Positions 36,302 to 43,178 of a stretch of 64,000 bases of DNA are shown here, piece after piece; position 1 is the stretch's first letter, and each line of letters begins with the position of its first letter. The position numbers were made by a program, and so were the translations under genes. Under the pieces are notes generated by a model that made no database searches, was not told the DNA's origin, and saw nothing but the letters and a program-made list of their open reading frames with translations. The DNA is from Acinetobacter sp. Ac_5812 (GTDB taxonomy: Bacteria; Pseudomonadota; Gammaproteobacteria; Pseudomonadales; Moraxellaceae): positions 62,729-126,728 of the forward strand of contig NZ_LXUK01000022.1 in NCBI RefSeq assembly GCF_013072695.1, read 5' to 3'.

Positions 36302-37318
36302 ATGCACTTGGCGGCATTGCATACTTTGAGTCAGATCCAGCTCAATCAACAAGGAAATCTCAAGCACTTTTTAACCATTGAAGGTCTTTCTAAAGAAACC
36401 TTAACCAAGATTCTAGATACAGCGCAAAGCTTTTTAGATGAAAATAATAACTTGATCAATCGTCCGTTGCTTGAAGGACTGACGGTGATGAATCTTTTCT
36501 TTGAAAACTCCACGCGTACCCGTACTACTTTTGAAGCTGCAGCAAAGCGTTTGTCTGCCAATGTCCTGAATATTGATATTGCACGTTCAAGTACCTCTAA
36601 AGGTGAAACGCTACGTGATACGCTTTGGAATTTGGAAGCGATGGCAGCGGATATCTTCGTGGTGCGTCATTCATCTTCTGGTGCAGCACATTTTATTGCC
36701 AAAGATGTGTGTCCTAAGGTTGCGATTATCAACGCAGGTGATGGTCGACATGCGCATCCTACCCAAGCGATGCTGGATATGTTGACCATTCGTCGTGAGA
36801 CCAAAAAGCCTTTTGAAGAATTAACGGTTGCGATTATTGGTGATATCAAGCATTCACGCGTCGCACGCTCAAATGTAGCGGCATTGCAAACATTGGGTTG
36901 TAAAGACATTCGTGTGATTGCGCCAAATACCTTATTGCCAGTGGCCTTTGATGAATATGGCGAACATGTACGTCTGTTTAACAAAATGGATGAAGGCGTG
37001 AAAGACTGTGATGTGATTATTGCATTACGTATTCAAAATGAACGTATTGATTCGCCTGCATTATCTTCACAAGCTGAATTCTATAAAATGTACGGCTTAA
37101 ACAAAGAGCGTTTGGCATTGGCCAAGCCTGATTGCATCGTGATGCATCCGGGGCCAATGAACCGTGGAGTTGAAATTGATTCAAGCATTGCCGATGGTGA
37201 TCAATCTGTTATTTTGAAGCAAGTCACCAATGGGATTGCAGTTCGTATGGCAGTGTTGGCACTTGCGATGCAAGGGCAGTTACAAGAACAAGGTTTAATT
37301 GAAGCGATTGCGCTGTAA
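36302..37318 (+). CDS. pyrB: Aspartate carbamoyltransferase catalytic subunit PyrB
   Basis: PyrB condenses carbamoyl phosphate with aspartate in the second step of UMP synthesis. The 338-residue sequence has the carbamoyl-phosphate motif [13 protein letters not shown], the loop [13 protein letters not shown] and the C-terminal [11 protein letters not shown]. The N-terminal extension of about 20 residues before [10 protein letters not shown] fits the dodecameric class found in Pseudomonas, in which the catalytic chain works together with a dihydroorotase-like partner. That partner is encoded 12 bases downstream. No separate regulatory chain PyrI is present. A TATAAT at 36267-36272 could be the promoter -10 element. 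Confidence 0.96.
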   Translation: MHLAALHTLSQIQLNQQGNLKHFLTIEGLSKETLTKILDTAQSFLDENNNLINRPLLEGLTVMNLFFENSTRTRTTFEAAAKRLSANVLNIDIARSSTSKGETLRDTLWNLEAMAADIFVVRHSSSGAAHFIAKDVCPKVAIINAGDGRHAHPTQAMLDMLTIRRETKKPFEELTVAIIGDIKHSRVARSNVAALQTLGCKDIRVIAPNTLLPVAFDEYGEHVRLFNKMDEGVKDCDVIIALRIQNERIDSPALSSQAEFYKMYGLNKERLALAKPDCIVMHPGPMNRGVEIDSSIADGDQSVILKQVTNGIAVRMAVLALAMQGQLQEQGLIEAIAL

Positions 37319-37330
37319 AGGATAGATCAC

Positions 37331-38563
37331 ATGAGTATAGTAAAAATTGAAAATGTCCGTGTGCTCGATCCAATTCAAAAAACTGATCAAGTAAAAACGG
37401 TTTATATCGAAAACGGTAAGTTGGTTGATGCAGTAGATCAAGTCGATGAAACGATTGATGGTCAAGGCAAATGGTTAATGCCAACTATGGTTGATCTTTG
37501 TGCACGTCTACGTGAACCAGGGCAACAACAGCATGGAACCTTAAAGTCAGAAGGTAAAGCGGCGCGTGCCAATGGTATTTTGCATGTGATAACACCACCT
37601 GATTCAAAACCAATTGTTCAAGACAATGGTGCTTTAATTCATGGCTTGATTGAAAAAGCACAATTAGATGGCGGCATTTATCTACAAATTATTGGTGCGC
37701 AGACCCAAGGTCTGAATGGCAAACAACCTGCCAATATGGCGGGATTGAAGAAGGGTGGATGTACTGCGGTTTCAAATGCCAATGCAAGCTTTGAAAATGA
37801 TGATGTGGTCATTCGTACTCTGGAATATGCAGCAGGTTTGGGCTTGACGGTTGTGTTCTATGCAGAAGAACCTCAGATTGCCAAAGATGGCTGTGCACAC
37901 GAAGGCTTTATTGCTTCTCGTCAAGGTTTACCCATGATCCCTGCGATTGCTGAAACCGTTGCGATTGCCAAATACTTGATCATGATTGAAGCAACTGGCG
38001 TGAAGGCACACTTTGGTCTGCTGTCTTGTGGTGCTTCGGTTGATTTGATCCGCGCAGCAAAAGCCAAAGGTTTACCTGTCACTGCCGATGTTGCTATGCA
38101 TCAGTTACATCTGACTGAGCAGCTGACCGATGGTTTTAACTCACTTGCACATGTACGCCCACCGTTACGTTCTGAACAAGATAAAGCATTATTGCGCCAA
38201 GGGGTGAAAGAGGGCGTGATTGATGCAATCTGTACCCATCATGAACCACTTAGTAGCTCAGCGAAAATGGCTCCGTTTGCAGAAACACAGCCAGGGATTA
38301 CTGCTTTTGATACCTATGTCGGTTTAGGTGTGCAGTTGATTCAAGAAGGTGTGTTTGAACCTTTGGAATGGGTGGAGAAAGTCACCTCTATACCAGCACA
38401 AGTGGCCAATATGACAGATCGTTGGTTGCAAGAAGCCGGTTGGGTTTTGATTGATCCAGAACTAAAGTGGACGGTGTCTAAAGACAGCATCCTGTCTCAA
38501 GGTAAAAATACGCCATTACTTGGTCAACAGCTGACAGGTAAGGTGATGACAACCTTCGCATAA
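37331..38563 (+). CDS. Dihydroorotase-like protein PyrC' (probably non-catalytic partner of PyrB)
   Basis: The 410-residue protein has the amidohydrolase fold of dihydroorotase, but the metal site is broken. The active-site motif DxHxHLR is replaced by DLCARLREPG, so both histidines are lost (C57 and R59). The later metal ligands are also changed, for example THHEP instead of TDHAP and CTAVSNAN without the bridging lysine. The substrate-contacting REPG is retained. This is the pattern of the inactive PyrC' (PyrX) of Pseudomonas, which is needed to assemble aspartate carbamoyltransferase. AAAGGAT precedes ATG 37331, 12 bases after pyrB. A true dihydroorotase gene must lie elsewhere. Confidence 0.92.
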   Translation: MSIVKIENVRVLDPIQKTDQVKTVYIENGKLVDAVDQVDETIDGQGKWLMPTMVDLCARLREPGQQQHGTLKSEGKAARANGILHVITPPDSKPIVQDNGALIHGLIEKAQLDGGIYLQIIGAQTQGLNGKQPANMAGLKKGGCTAVSNANASFENDDVVIRTLEYAAGLGLTVVFYAEEPQIAKDGCAHEGFIASRQGLPMIPAIAETVAIAKYLIMIEATGVKAHFGLLSCGASVDLIRAAKAKGLPVTADVAMHQLHLTEQLTDGFNSLAHVRPPLRSEQDKALLRQGVKEGVIDAICTHHEPLSSSAKMAPFAETQPGITAFDTYVGLGVQLIQEGVFEPLEWVEKVTSIPAQVANMTDRWLQEAGWVLIDPELKWTVSKDSILSQGKNTPLLGQQLTGKVMTTFA

Positions 38564-38576
38564 ATGATATGCGAAC

Positions 38577-38610
38577 AGCAGAATAAGGCGATCAAGTCTT
38601 ATTCTGCTTT
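38577..38610 (+). terminator. Intrinsic terminator-like hairpin after pyrBC'
   Basis: AGCAGAATAAG (38577-38587) pairs perfectly with CTTATTCTGCT (38598-38608), ten-base loop, followed by only a short T run (TTG). It ends the pyrBC' transcript; efficiency may be moderate. Confidence 0.65.
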
Positions 38611-38641
38611 GTAAAGTGTGATGTAGATATTGTATTTAAAT
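38603..38641 (+). repeat. 39-bp direct repeat, copy 1
   Basis: This 39-base segment (TCTGCTTTGTAAAGTGTGAT through GTATTTAAAT) recurs at 39420-39458 with three mismatches. Each copy lies about 120-160 bases before a member of the paralogous gene pair at 38761 and 39581. It therefore marks the 5' end of a duplicated unit of about 817 bases. Confidence 0.8.
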
Positions 38642-38760
38642 TTTACAAAGCTGATAAAAATAAAAAAATTAGATTAAAGTAAGAAAATAAATGAGATGTG
38701 CTTTACATAAAATTATAAAAAATGAGAATTAAACAATTGAAATAATTGGAGCTAAATCAT

Positions 38761-39333
38761 ATGGCTATTCACCCAATGGAGCTGCTTAAGCAAAAAGTAT
38801 CCTCTATTATTGTCAATGATCAAACATGTCTAGTAAATGAAAAAAATGATGTTTTATCAAGATTTTATCCTATTTTTTTGCATCGTTTTTTACAGAAACC
38901 AGAACTCGTTGATCAGTTAAAAGAGAAACTGACACCTTCAGTTTTTGACCTAATGGAAGAAAATGAAAAAGTAAAAAATGCATTACTGTTGAGGTTGGCA
39001 GCAGGCAAAGTTTCGGTTGCAGAGGTAGAAATCACATTAAATCGAGCGATCCCGAAGAGTCTAGCAGTACTTTCAAATGAGGTCGGGAATGATGCAATTA
39101 GCATTATTCATTACCTTCGCGAACATCAAGAATCGATTAATGGATTGTTGCCAAATTGGTCGGAGGAGATGCTTGCTCTGTTAGATGAAGTTCCAAGCGT
39201 AGCAGAGTCATTAGAAGAAATTACCGAGCCGGTTGAGATAGCGCCTGAAAAAAAATCTTATCGTTTATTTCCGTTTCTTACACTCATTTTTGCGAGTTTT
39301 TCCTTGCTGTTTCTATATCAATTAAGCAAGTAA
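38761..39333 (+). CDS. Membrane protein, short paralogue of the N-terminus of the next OmpA-family protein
   Basis: The 190-residue product aligns with the first part of the protein at 39581: MAIHPMELLKQKVSSIIVND against MSINPIELLKQKVTSVLVSG, then LVNEKNDVLSRFYPIF and SLAVLSNEVGNDAISIIHYL. After this helical domain (about 1-135) it has an acidic linker and a single C-terminal helix (FPFLTLIFASFSLLFLYQLS), and it stops. It lacks the large periplasmic and OmpA parts of the paralogue. GGAG nine bases before ATG 38761 sets the start; a TTG at 38746 is less likely. Together with the duplicated upstream segment this looks like a tandem duplicate reduced to its cytoplasmic and membrane part. Function is unknown. 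Confidence 0.72.
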   Translation: MAIHPMELLKQKVSSIIVNDQTCLVNEKNDVLSRFYPIFLHRFLQKPELVDQLKEKLTPSVFDLMEENEKVKNALLLRLAAGKVSVAEVEITLNRAIPKSLAVLSNEVGNDAISIIHYLREHQESINGLLPNWSEEMLALLDEVPSVAESLEEITEPVEIAPEKKSYRLFPFLTLIFASFSLLFLYQLSK

Positions 39334-39419
39334 AATACCTTATTATGAAGATGAAATTATTCCTTATCGTACAATTTACAACTCAACTGAATGATGATCT
39401 AAAGCGATTTGGCTTTTAC

Positions 39420-39458
39420 TCTGTTTTGTAAAGTGTGATGTAAGTATTGTATTTAAAT
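39420..39458 (+). repeat. 39-bp direct repeat, copy 2
   Basis: Second copy of the segment at 38603-38641 (36 of 39 bases identical), upstream of the OmpA-family gene. It may contain the promoter shared by the two paralogues. Confidence 0.8.
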
Positions 39459-39580
39459 GATATAAAAACGAATAAAAAACACACAAATGATTAGAATGAA
39501 AAAGCTTCAGTTTGCTTGTACTTCGTATTTTTCTTAAGCGATCTGAATATTATAAATTTAATGTGTTGGAGAGAATAACA

Positions 39581-41005
39581 ATGTCAATAAACCCAATAGA
39601 ACTGTTAAAGCAGAAAGTGACGTCTGTGCTTGTGAGTGGTCAGGACGGTCTGGCGAACGAAAAAAGTGCGCTGTTATCTAAGTTTTACCCGATTTTTCTT
39701 TCGATTTTAGCTGCAAAACCTGAATTAATTCAGAAACTAAAAGAGTCAATTTCACCTTCATTATTCGATTTGTTTGGTCATAATGATCAAGTTAAAAATG
39801 CATTATTATCCAACCTCGCAGGTGGTCAGCTTCCCATAGCTGAAGCAGAGCAAACATTAAACCAAGCGCTTCCAGTCAGCCTTGCTGCTTTAACCAGTGA
39901 AGCGGGGAATGATACCCAAAGCATTGTTAATTATTTAAAACAGCATGCTGATTCAATTCGTGCACTGTTACCTGCATGGGCGATAGGTTTGCTTGCACCT
40001 TTAGGACTGGTTTCGAGCGCTACGGCCTCAACAACGAGCTTAGCCAGTGCGACCGCGACGACAGGAAGTAAATCACGTGCTTGGCTACCGATTGTAGCGC
40101 TGATCATTTTAGCGCTTTTAGTCGCATGGCTATGGAAGTCATGTCAACATAAACAAATGGAAGTTCCAGTAAATAACGAGGACTCATCCGCATCACAAGT
40201 CGGTACAGTCATTGCCCCAGCGAGTTTGGCATTAACTACCGATGCCAATGGTAATGTTGCACAGTGTCAGGTCATGGTTGGTGATCAAGGGTTTCTTGCC
40301 AGTATTCAGGCCAAAGTCAAAGAAGTTTTTTCTTCTAATCATGACTGCACGGTAGATACAGCAGGTACGGCTGCAACACATGCAGGCTCGTTTACCGATC
40401 AAGCAGGACTTGCAGGTGTCCTAGGGTTGCTTAAAGGGGTTCCAAATGTTTCCTTGGAATGGGTCGGTGATAAGATCACCTTAAAAGGTGCAGATGCAGC
40501 TAAACTCAATGAGTTGCTTGGCAAGATCAAAGGATTAGTACCAAATACCGAGGTGGTTGTCGAAGCACCTGTGAGTGCTGCTGATTCTGTCAGTAATAGT
40601 CTAAATGCAGCACAGGATGCATTGGCAAGTATTGATGCCAATCAGGTTGATATTAATGCCGTGATTAAAGCACTTAATCTACAGATTATTAATTTCTCAA
40701 CAGGATCTAACCAGATTCCAGATGAAAACAAAGCAATCTTGGATAAAGCCGCTGGCTTAATGAAAAATACCAAAGATGCAAAACTGACTGTTGCGGGTTA
40801 TACCGATTCAACAGGTAATGCCAATAGCAATAAAACGCTATCACAAAAACGTGCACAGGCGGTGGTCGATTATTTAGTCAGTCAAGGCGTAGATTCGGCA
40901 CAACTTACAGCGATGGGGCATGGTGCAGATAACCCTGTTGCAGATAATGCAACTGAGGAAGGACGTTTTAAAAATCGCCGTATTGAGTTTTCAATTAGCC
41001 CTTAA
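39581..41005 (+). CDS. OmpA-family peptidoglycan-binding membrane protein, 474 aa
   Basis: The protein has an N-terminal helical domain (about 1-135), a membrane helix (AWLPIVALIILALLVAWLW, about 167-185), a periplasmic region with BON-like repeats (NVAQCQVMVGDQGFLASI, VSLEWVGDKITLKG) and a C-terminal OmpA domain (about 360-474). That domain contains FSTGSNQIPDENKAILD, VAGYTDSTGNANSNKTLSQK and RFKNRRIEF, with the Asp and Arg residues that bind diaminopimelate. It is probably an inner-membrane protein that reaches the cell wall, similar in layout to ArfA/YiaD-like proteins. TTGGAGAG precedes ATG 39581; the frame extends upstream but lacks support. Its N-terminus is duplicated in the gene before it. 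Confidence 0.87.
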   Translation: MSINPIELLKQKVTSVLVSGQDGLANEKSALLSKFYPIFLSILAAKPELIQKLKESISPSLFDLFGHNDQVKNALLSNLAGGQLPIAEAEQTLNQALPVSLAALTSEAGNDTQSIVNYLKQHADSIRALLPAWAIGLLAPLGLVSSATASTTSLASATATTGSKSRAWLPIVALIILALLVAWLWKSCQHKQMEVPVNNEDSSASQVGTVIAPASLALTTDANGNVAQCQVMVGDQGFLASIQAKVKEVFSSNHDCTVDTAGTAATHAGSFTDQAGLAGVLGLLKGVPNVSLEWVGDKITLKGADAAKLNELLGKIKGLVPNTEVVVEAPVSAADSVSNSLNAAQDALASIDANQVDINAVIKALNLQIINFSTGSNQIPDENKAILDKAAGLMKNTKDAKLTVAGYTDSTGNANSNKTLSQKRAQAVVDYLVSQGVDSAQLTAMGHGADNPVADNATEEGRFKNRRIEFSISP

Positions 41006-41187
41006 TGGATGGGGTGTTGAAGTTTTAAAGGAGTTATTGATGAAATAACTCCTTTTATTTTAATTGTTTATTTGAATAAATATAATTTTAAATGAAGTTG
41101 TTTAAATAAAATCAGAGAAAAGACTCGAAAGTATCGTTTTAAATTGAGTAGAATACGCCCGAAAAAAACAAGATTACGAGTATTAAT

Positions 41188-42234
41188 ATGAATAAGTTTT
41201 TTATATTCACAACATTAACAGCAGCAGTGTTATTAACAGGTTGTGACAAGTTCAAGCCGAAAGATAAAGTTGAAAATACTGATGCGGCTGTCGCTGAGTG
41301 GAGTTGTACCAATCAAGACAACTTGAATAATATTCAAGCCGCATTGAAAAAAGACTATTTAAAACAAATCGAGCGTAGCCTAAGAGAAAGCGGGTATCAG
41401 GCAGATTATGACGTTTTGGATAAAATCAATAAAGGTCTGAAATTCGAAATCAAAAATGTGCGTACCTTGGATACAGCAGAAGGTGAGCAAGCGTCAAAAA
41501 CACAATTGAGCTGTGAAAGTCAGTTAATCGTTCAATTCCCGAAAGGCTTACAAAAGCGTGCGGAGAATGCCTATGCAGAGCAGCAAAAAAATTGTGAAGA
41601 GTGTGAGGGCGATTATAGCGCCAGTACTTTAACTGATTATTTTGCAGATAATGAATATTCACTGACTTTAGAAGATGACAAGCTCAAAGGTAGCTTTTTA
41701 TATGACATTACCAAGACGGATAAAGATGGTTTAGTCTTTAATATTCCTGATCAAAATGCAGTGATTGATGGTGTGGTCTTTATGGCGACCAAAGCCGTGC
41801 AATATGTAGCTTATTTAAAAGAAAACCGCCTGATTGAACAAAGCAATGAACAAGCTCAGCAGCAATATGATGCAGAAGAATCGGCTCAAATGGGCTTGGC
41901 TCAAAAAGCAATGGATATTCGCAAAAAAGAGTTAGATGCTGAAAAAGCACAGCAGGTTGAGCGCTTAAATCAAACTTGGGACAAGTTTAGTCCAGAGCAA
42001 AAAGCACAGTTGCAGCAAGACCAGTCTGATTGGTTTGAAAAACGTGATGTTGATTGTAAAGTACTTGCTCAAAAGCATGTGTCTGACATTGCTGAAAAAG
42101 ATTTAGAAACCTATCAAAAGCAATCACGGTATTGGAATGATGCGATGCGTCAACAAGATCAAGAGATGCAGTACACCAAATGCTTTACCCAACGTACTAT
42201 TGAGCGCATTGTCTATCTCAATAATGTCAATTAA
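41188..42234 (+). CDS. Lipoprotein with C-terminal LprI-like (DUF1311) region, 348 aa
   Basis: The signal peptide MNKFFIFTTLTAAVLLTGC ends in a lipobox, so the mature protein is membrane-anchored, probably in the outer membrane. The middle contains two cysteine pairs (SCTNQ and LSCESQ; KNCEECEGD). The C-terminal part (about 260-345) shows the LprI/DUF1311 pattern: RLNQTWDKFSPEQKAQLQQD, then QSDWFEKRDVDCKV and YTKCFTQRTIERIVYL. LprI-type domains include lysozyme inhibitors, but the assignment is by pattern only. A long charged segment (about 215-260, EQAQQQYDAEESAQ) is probably coiled. It is followed by a terminator at 42250. Confidence 0.72.
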   Translation: MNKFFIFTTLTAAVLLTGCDKFKPKDKVENTDAAVAEWSCTNQDNLNNIQAALKKDYLKQIERSLRESGYQADYDVLDKINKGLKFEIKNVRTLDTAEGEQASKTQLSCESQLIVQFPKGLQKRAENAYAEQQKNCEECEGDYSASTLTDYFADNEYSLTLEDDKLKGSFLYDITKTDKDGLVFNIPDQNAVIDGVVFMATKAVQYVAYLKENRLIEQSNEQAQQQYDAEESAQMGLAQKAMDIRKKELDAEKAQQVERLNQTWDKFSPEQKAQLQQDQSDWFEKRDVDCKVLAQKHVSDIAEKDLETYQKQSRYWNDAMRQQDQEMQYTKCFTQRTIERIVYLNNVN

Positions 42235-42249
42235 GTAAGCAACAATAAG

Positions 42250-42277
42250 AAGGACGAATTGATTCGTCCTTTTTTTA
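42250..42277 (+). terminator. Intrinsic terminator
   Basis: AAGGACGA and TCGTCCTT (within 42250-42271) form a stem followed by TTTTTTATT. It ends the lipoprotein gene. Confidence 0.85.
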
Positions 42278-42317
42278 TTGGCATGCTTAGCACAGCGATG
42301 GTTTTAAGATAAATATT

Positions 42318-43091
42318 ATGCGAATTACATTGATTGGAGCAGGTCGTGTTGCAACTCATTTGGCCAAAGTATTGCAATTGCAGCATCAGATTGTGCAAAT
42401 TTTTAGTCGGAATCTACAACATGCTCAGACCCTTGCAGAACAAGTCAATGCCCAAGCAATTGATGATGTGCAACAGCTGGATGCACAAACCGATTTAGTG
42501 ATTATTGCAGTCAGTGATCAGGCGATTCACAGTGTGATTGATTCGATTGCACCCTATCTCACTGAAAATCTAATTGTACATACCTCGGGAAGTACCGCTT
42601 TATCTATACTGCAACACAGACATCCACGCGTGGGTGTCTTCTATCCTTTGCAAACCTTTAGTATGGAAAGGGATGTGAATTGGGCGGCTACTCCTTTGTT
42701 TGTTGAAGCAGCTCAGCAACAGGACTTAACCTTATTAACCGATTTAGCAAACAGTTTAAGCCAACGTGTCTATCAATATAGCTCGACACAACGTCTGACT
42801 TTGCATTTGGCGGCGGTATTTGCTTGCAATTTTAGTAATTATTGTTATGACATGGCGAAGCAGATCGTTGATGCTGAGCAGGTTGATTTTAGTTTGCTCT
42901 ATCCACTGATTTTAGAGACCGCAAATAAAGCCACAGGCAATAATCCCAAGGATATGCAGACAGGCCCTGCGATGCGAGGCGACCAAAATATATTAAGTAT
43001 GCATAGTCAGTTATTAGCAGATTCTAATCGCCCAGACTTGCAGAATATCTATCGTCTTATCAGTGAATCTATTTTAAAACGTCATCATTAA
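42318..43091 (+). CDS. Rossmann-like / DUF2520 domain protein, 257 aa
   Basis: The N-terminal half is an NAD(P)-binding domain (MRITLIGAGRVATHLAKVLQ, with the GxGxxA/G loop) resembling ProC and F420-dependent reductases. The middle has VHTSGSTALSIL and GVFYPLQTFSMERDVNW, and the C-terminal half is the all-helical DUF2520 domain with FACNFSNYCYDMAKQI. The family is widespread and likely an oxidoreductase, but its substrate is not known. It is a single gene between two hairpins and marks the left border of the type VI secretion cargo island. Confidence 0.85.
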   Translation: MRITLIGAGRVATHLAKVLQLQHQIVQIFSRNLQHAQTLAEQVNAQAIDDVQQLDAQTDLVIIAVSDQAIHSVIDSIAPYLTENLIVHTSGSTALSILQHRHPRVGVFYPLQTFSMERDVNWAATPLFVEAAQQQDLTLLTDLANSLSQRVYQYSSTQRLTLHLAAVFACNFSNYCYDMAKQIVDAEQVDFSLLYPLILETANKATGNNPKDMQTGPAMRGDQNILSMHSQLLADSNRPDLQNIYRLISESILKRHH

Positions 43092-43107
43092 ATCGATTTA
43101 ACAATAA

Positions 43108-43143
43108 GTATACAAAATAGACAAATCGGTCTGTTTTGTATAC
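43108..43143. promoter_or_regulatory. 36-bp inverted repeat directly upstream of vgrG
   Basis: GTATACAAAATAGAC (43108-43122) and GTCTGTTTTGTATAC (43129-43143) are reverse complements over 15 bp with a single mismatch that becomes a G-T pair, around a six-base spacer. It starts 17 bases after the DUF2520 gene and ends 35 bases before the vgrG start codon. No T run follows on the plus strand, so it is either an imperfect terminator or an operator-like element for the T6SS cargo operon. The symmetry is seen; the role is inferred. Confidence 0.6.
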
Positions 43144-43178
43144 CATGACTAAAATTTGATTTAATTCTATATAAAAAG

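Noticed and set aside
39512..39580. Longer start for the OmpA-family protein
   Set aside because: The extra 23 residues have no counterpart in the paralogue, while a strong ribosome binding site precedes ATG 39581.
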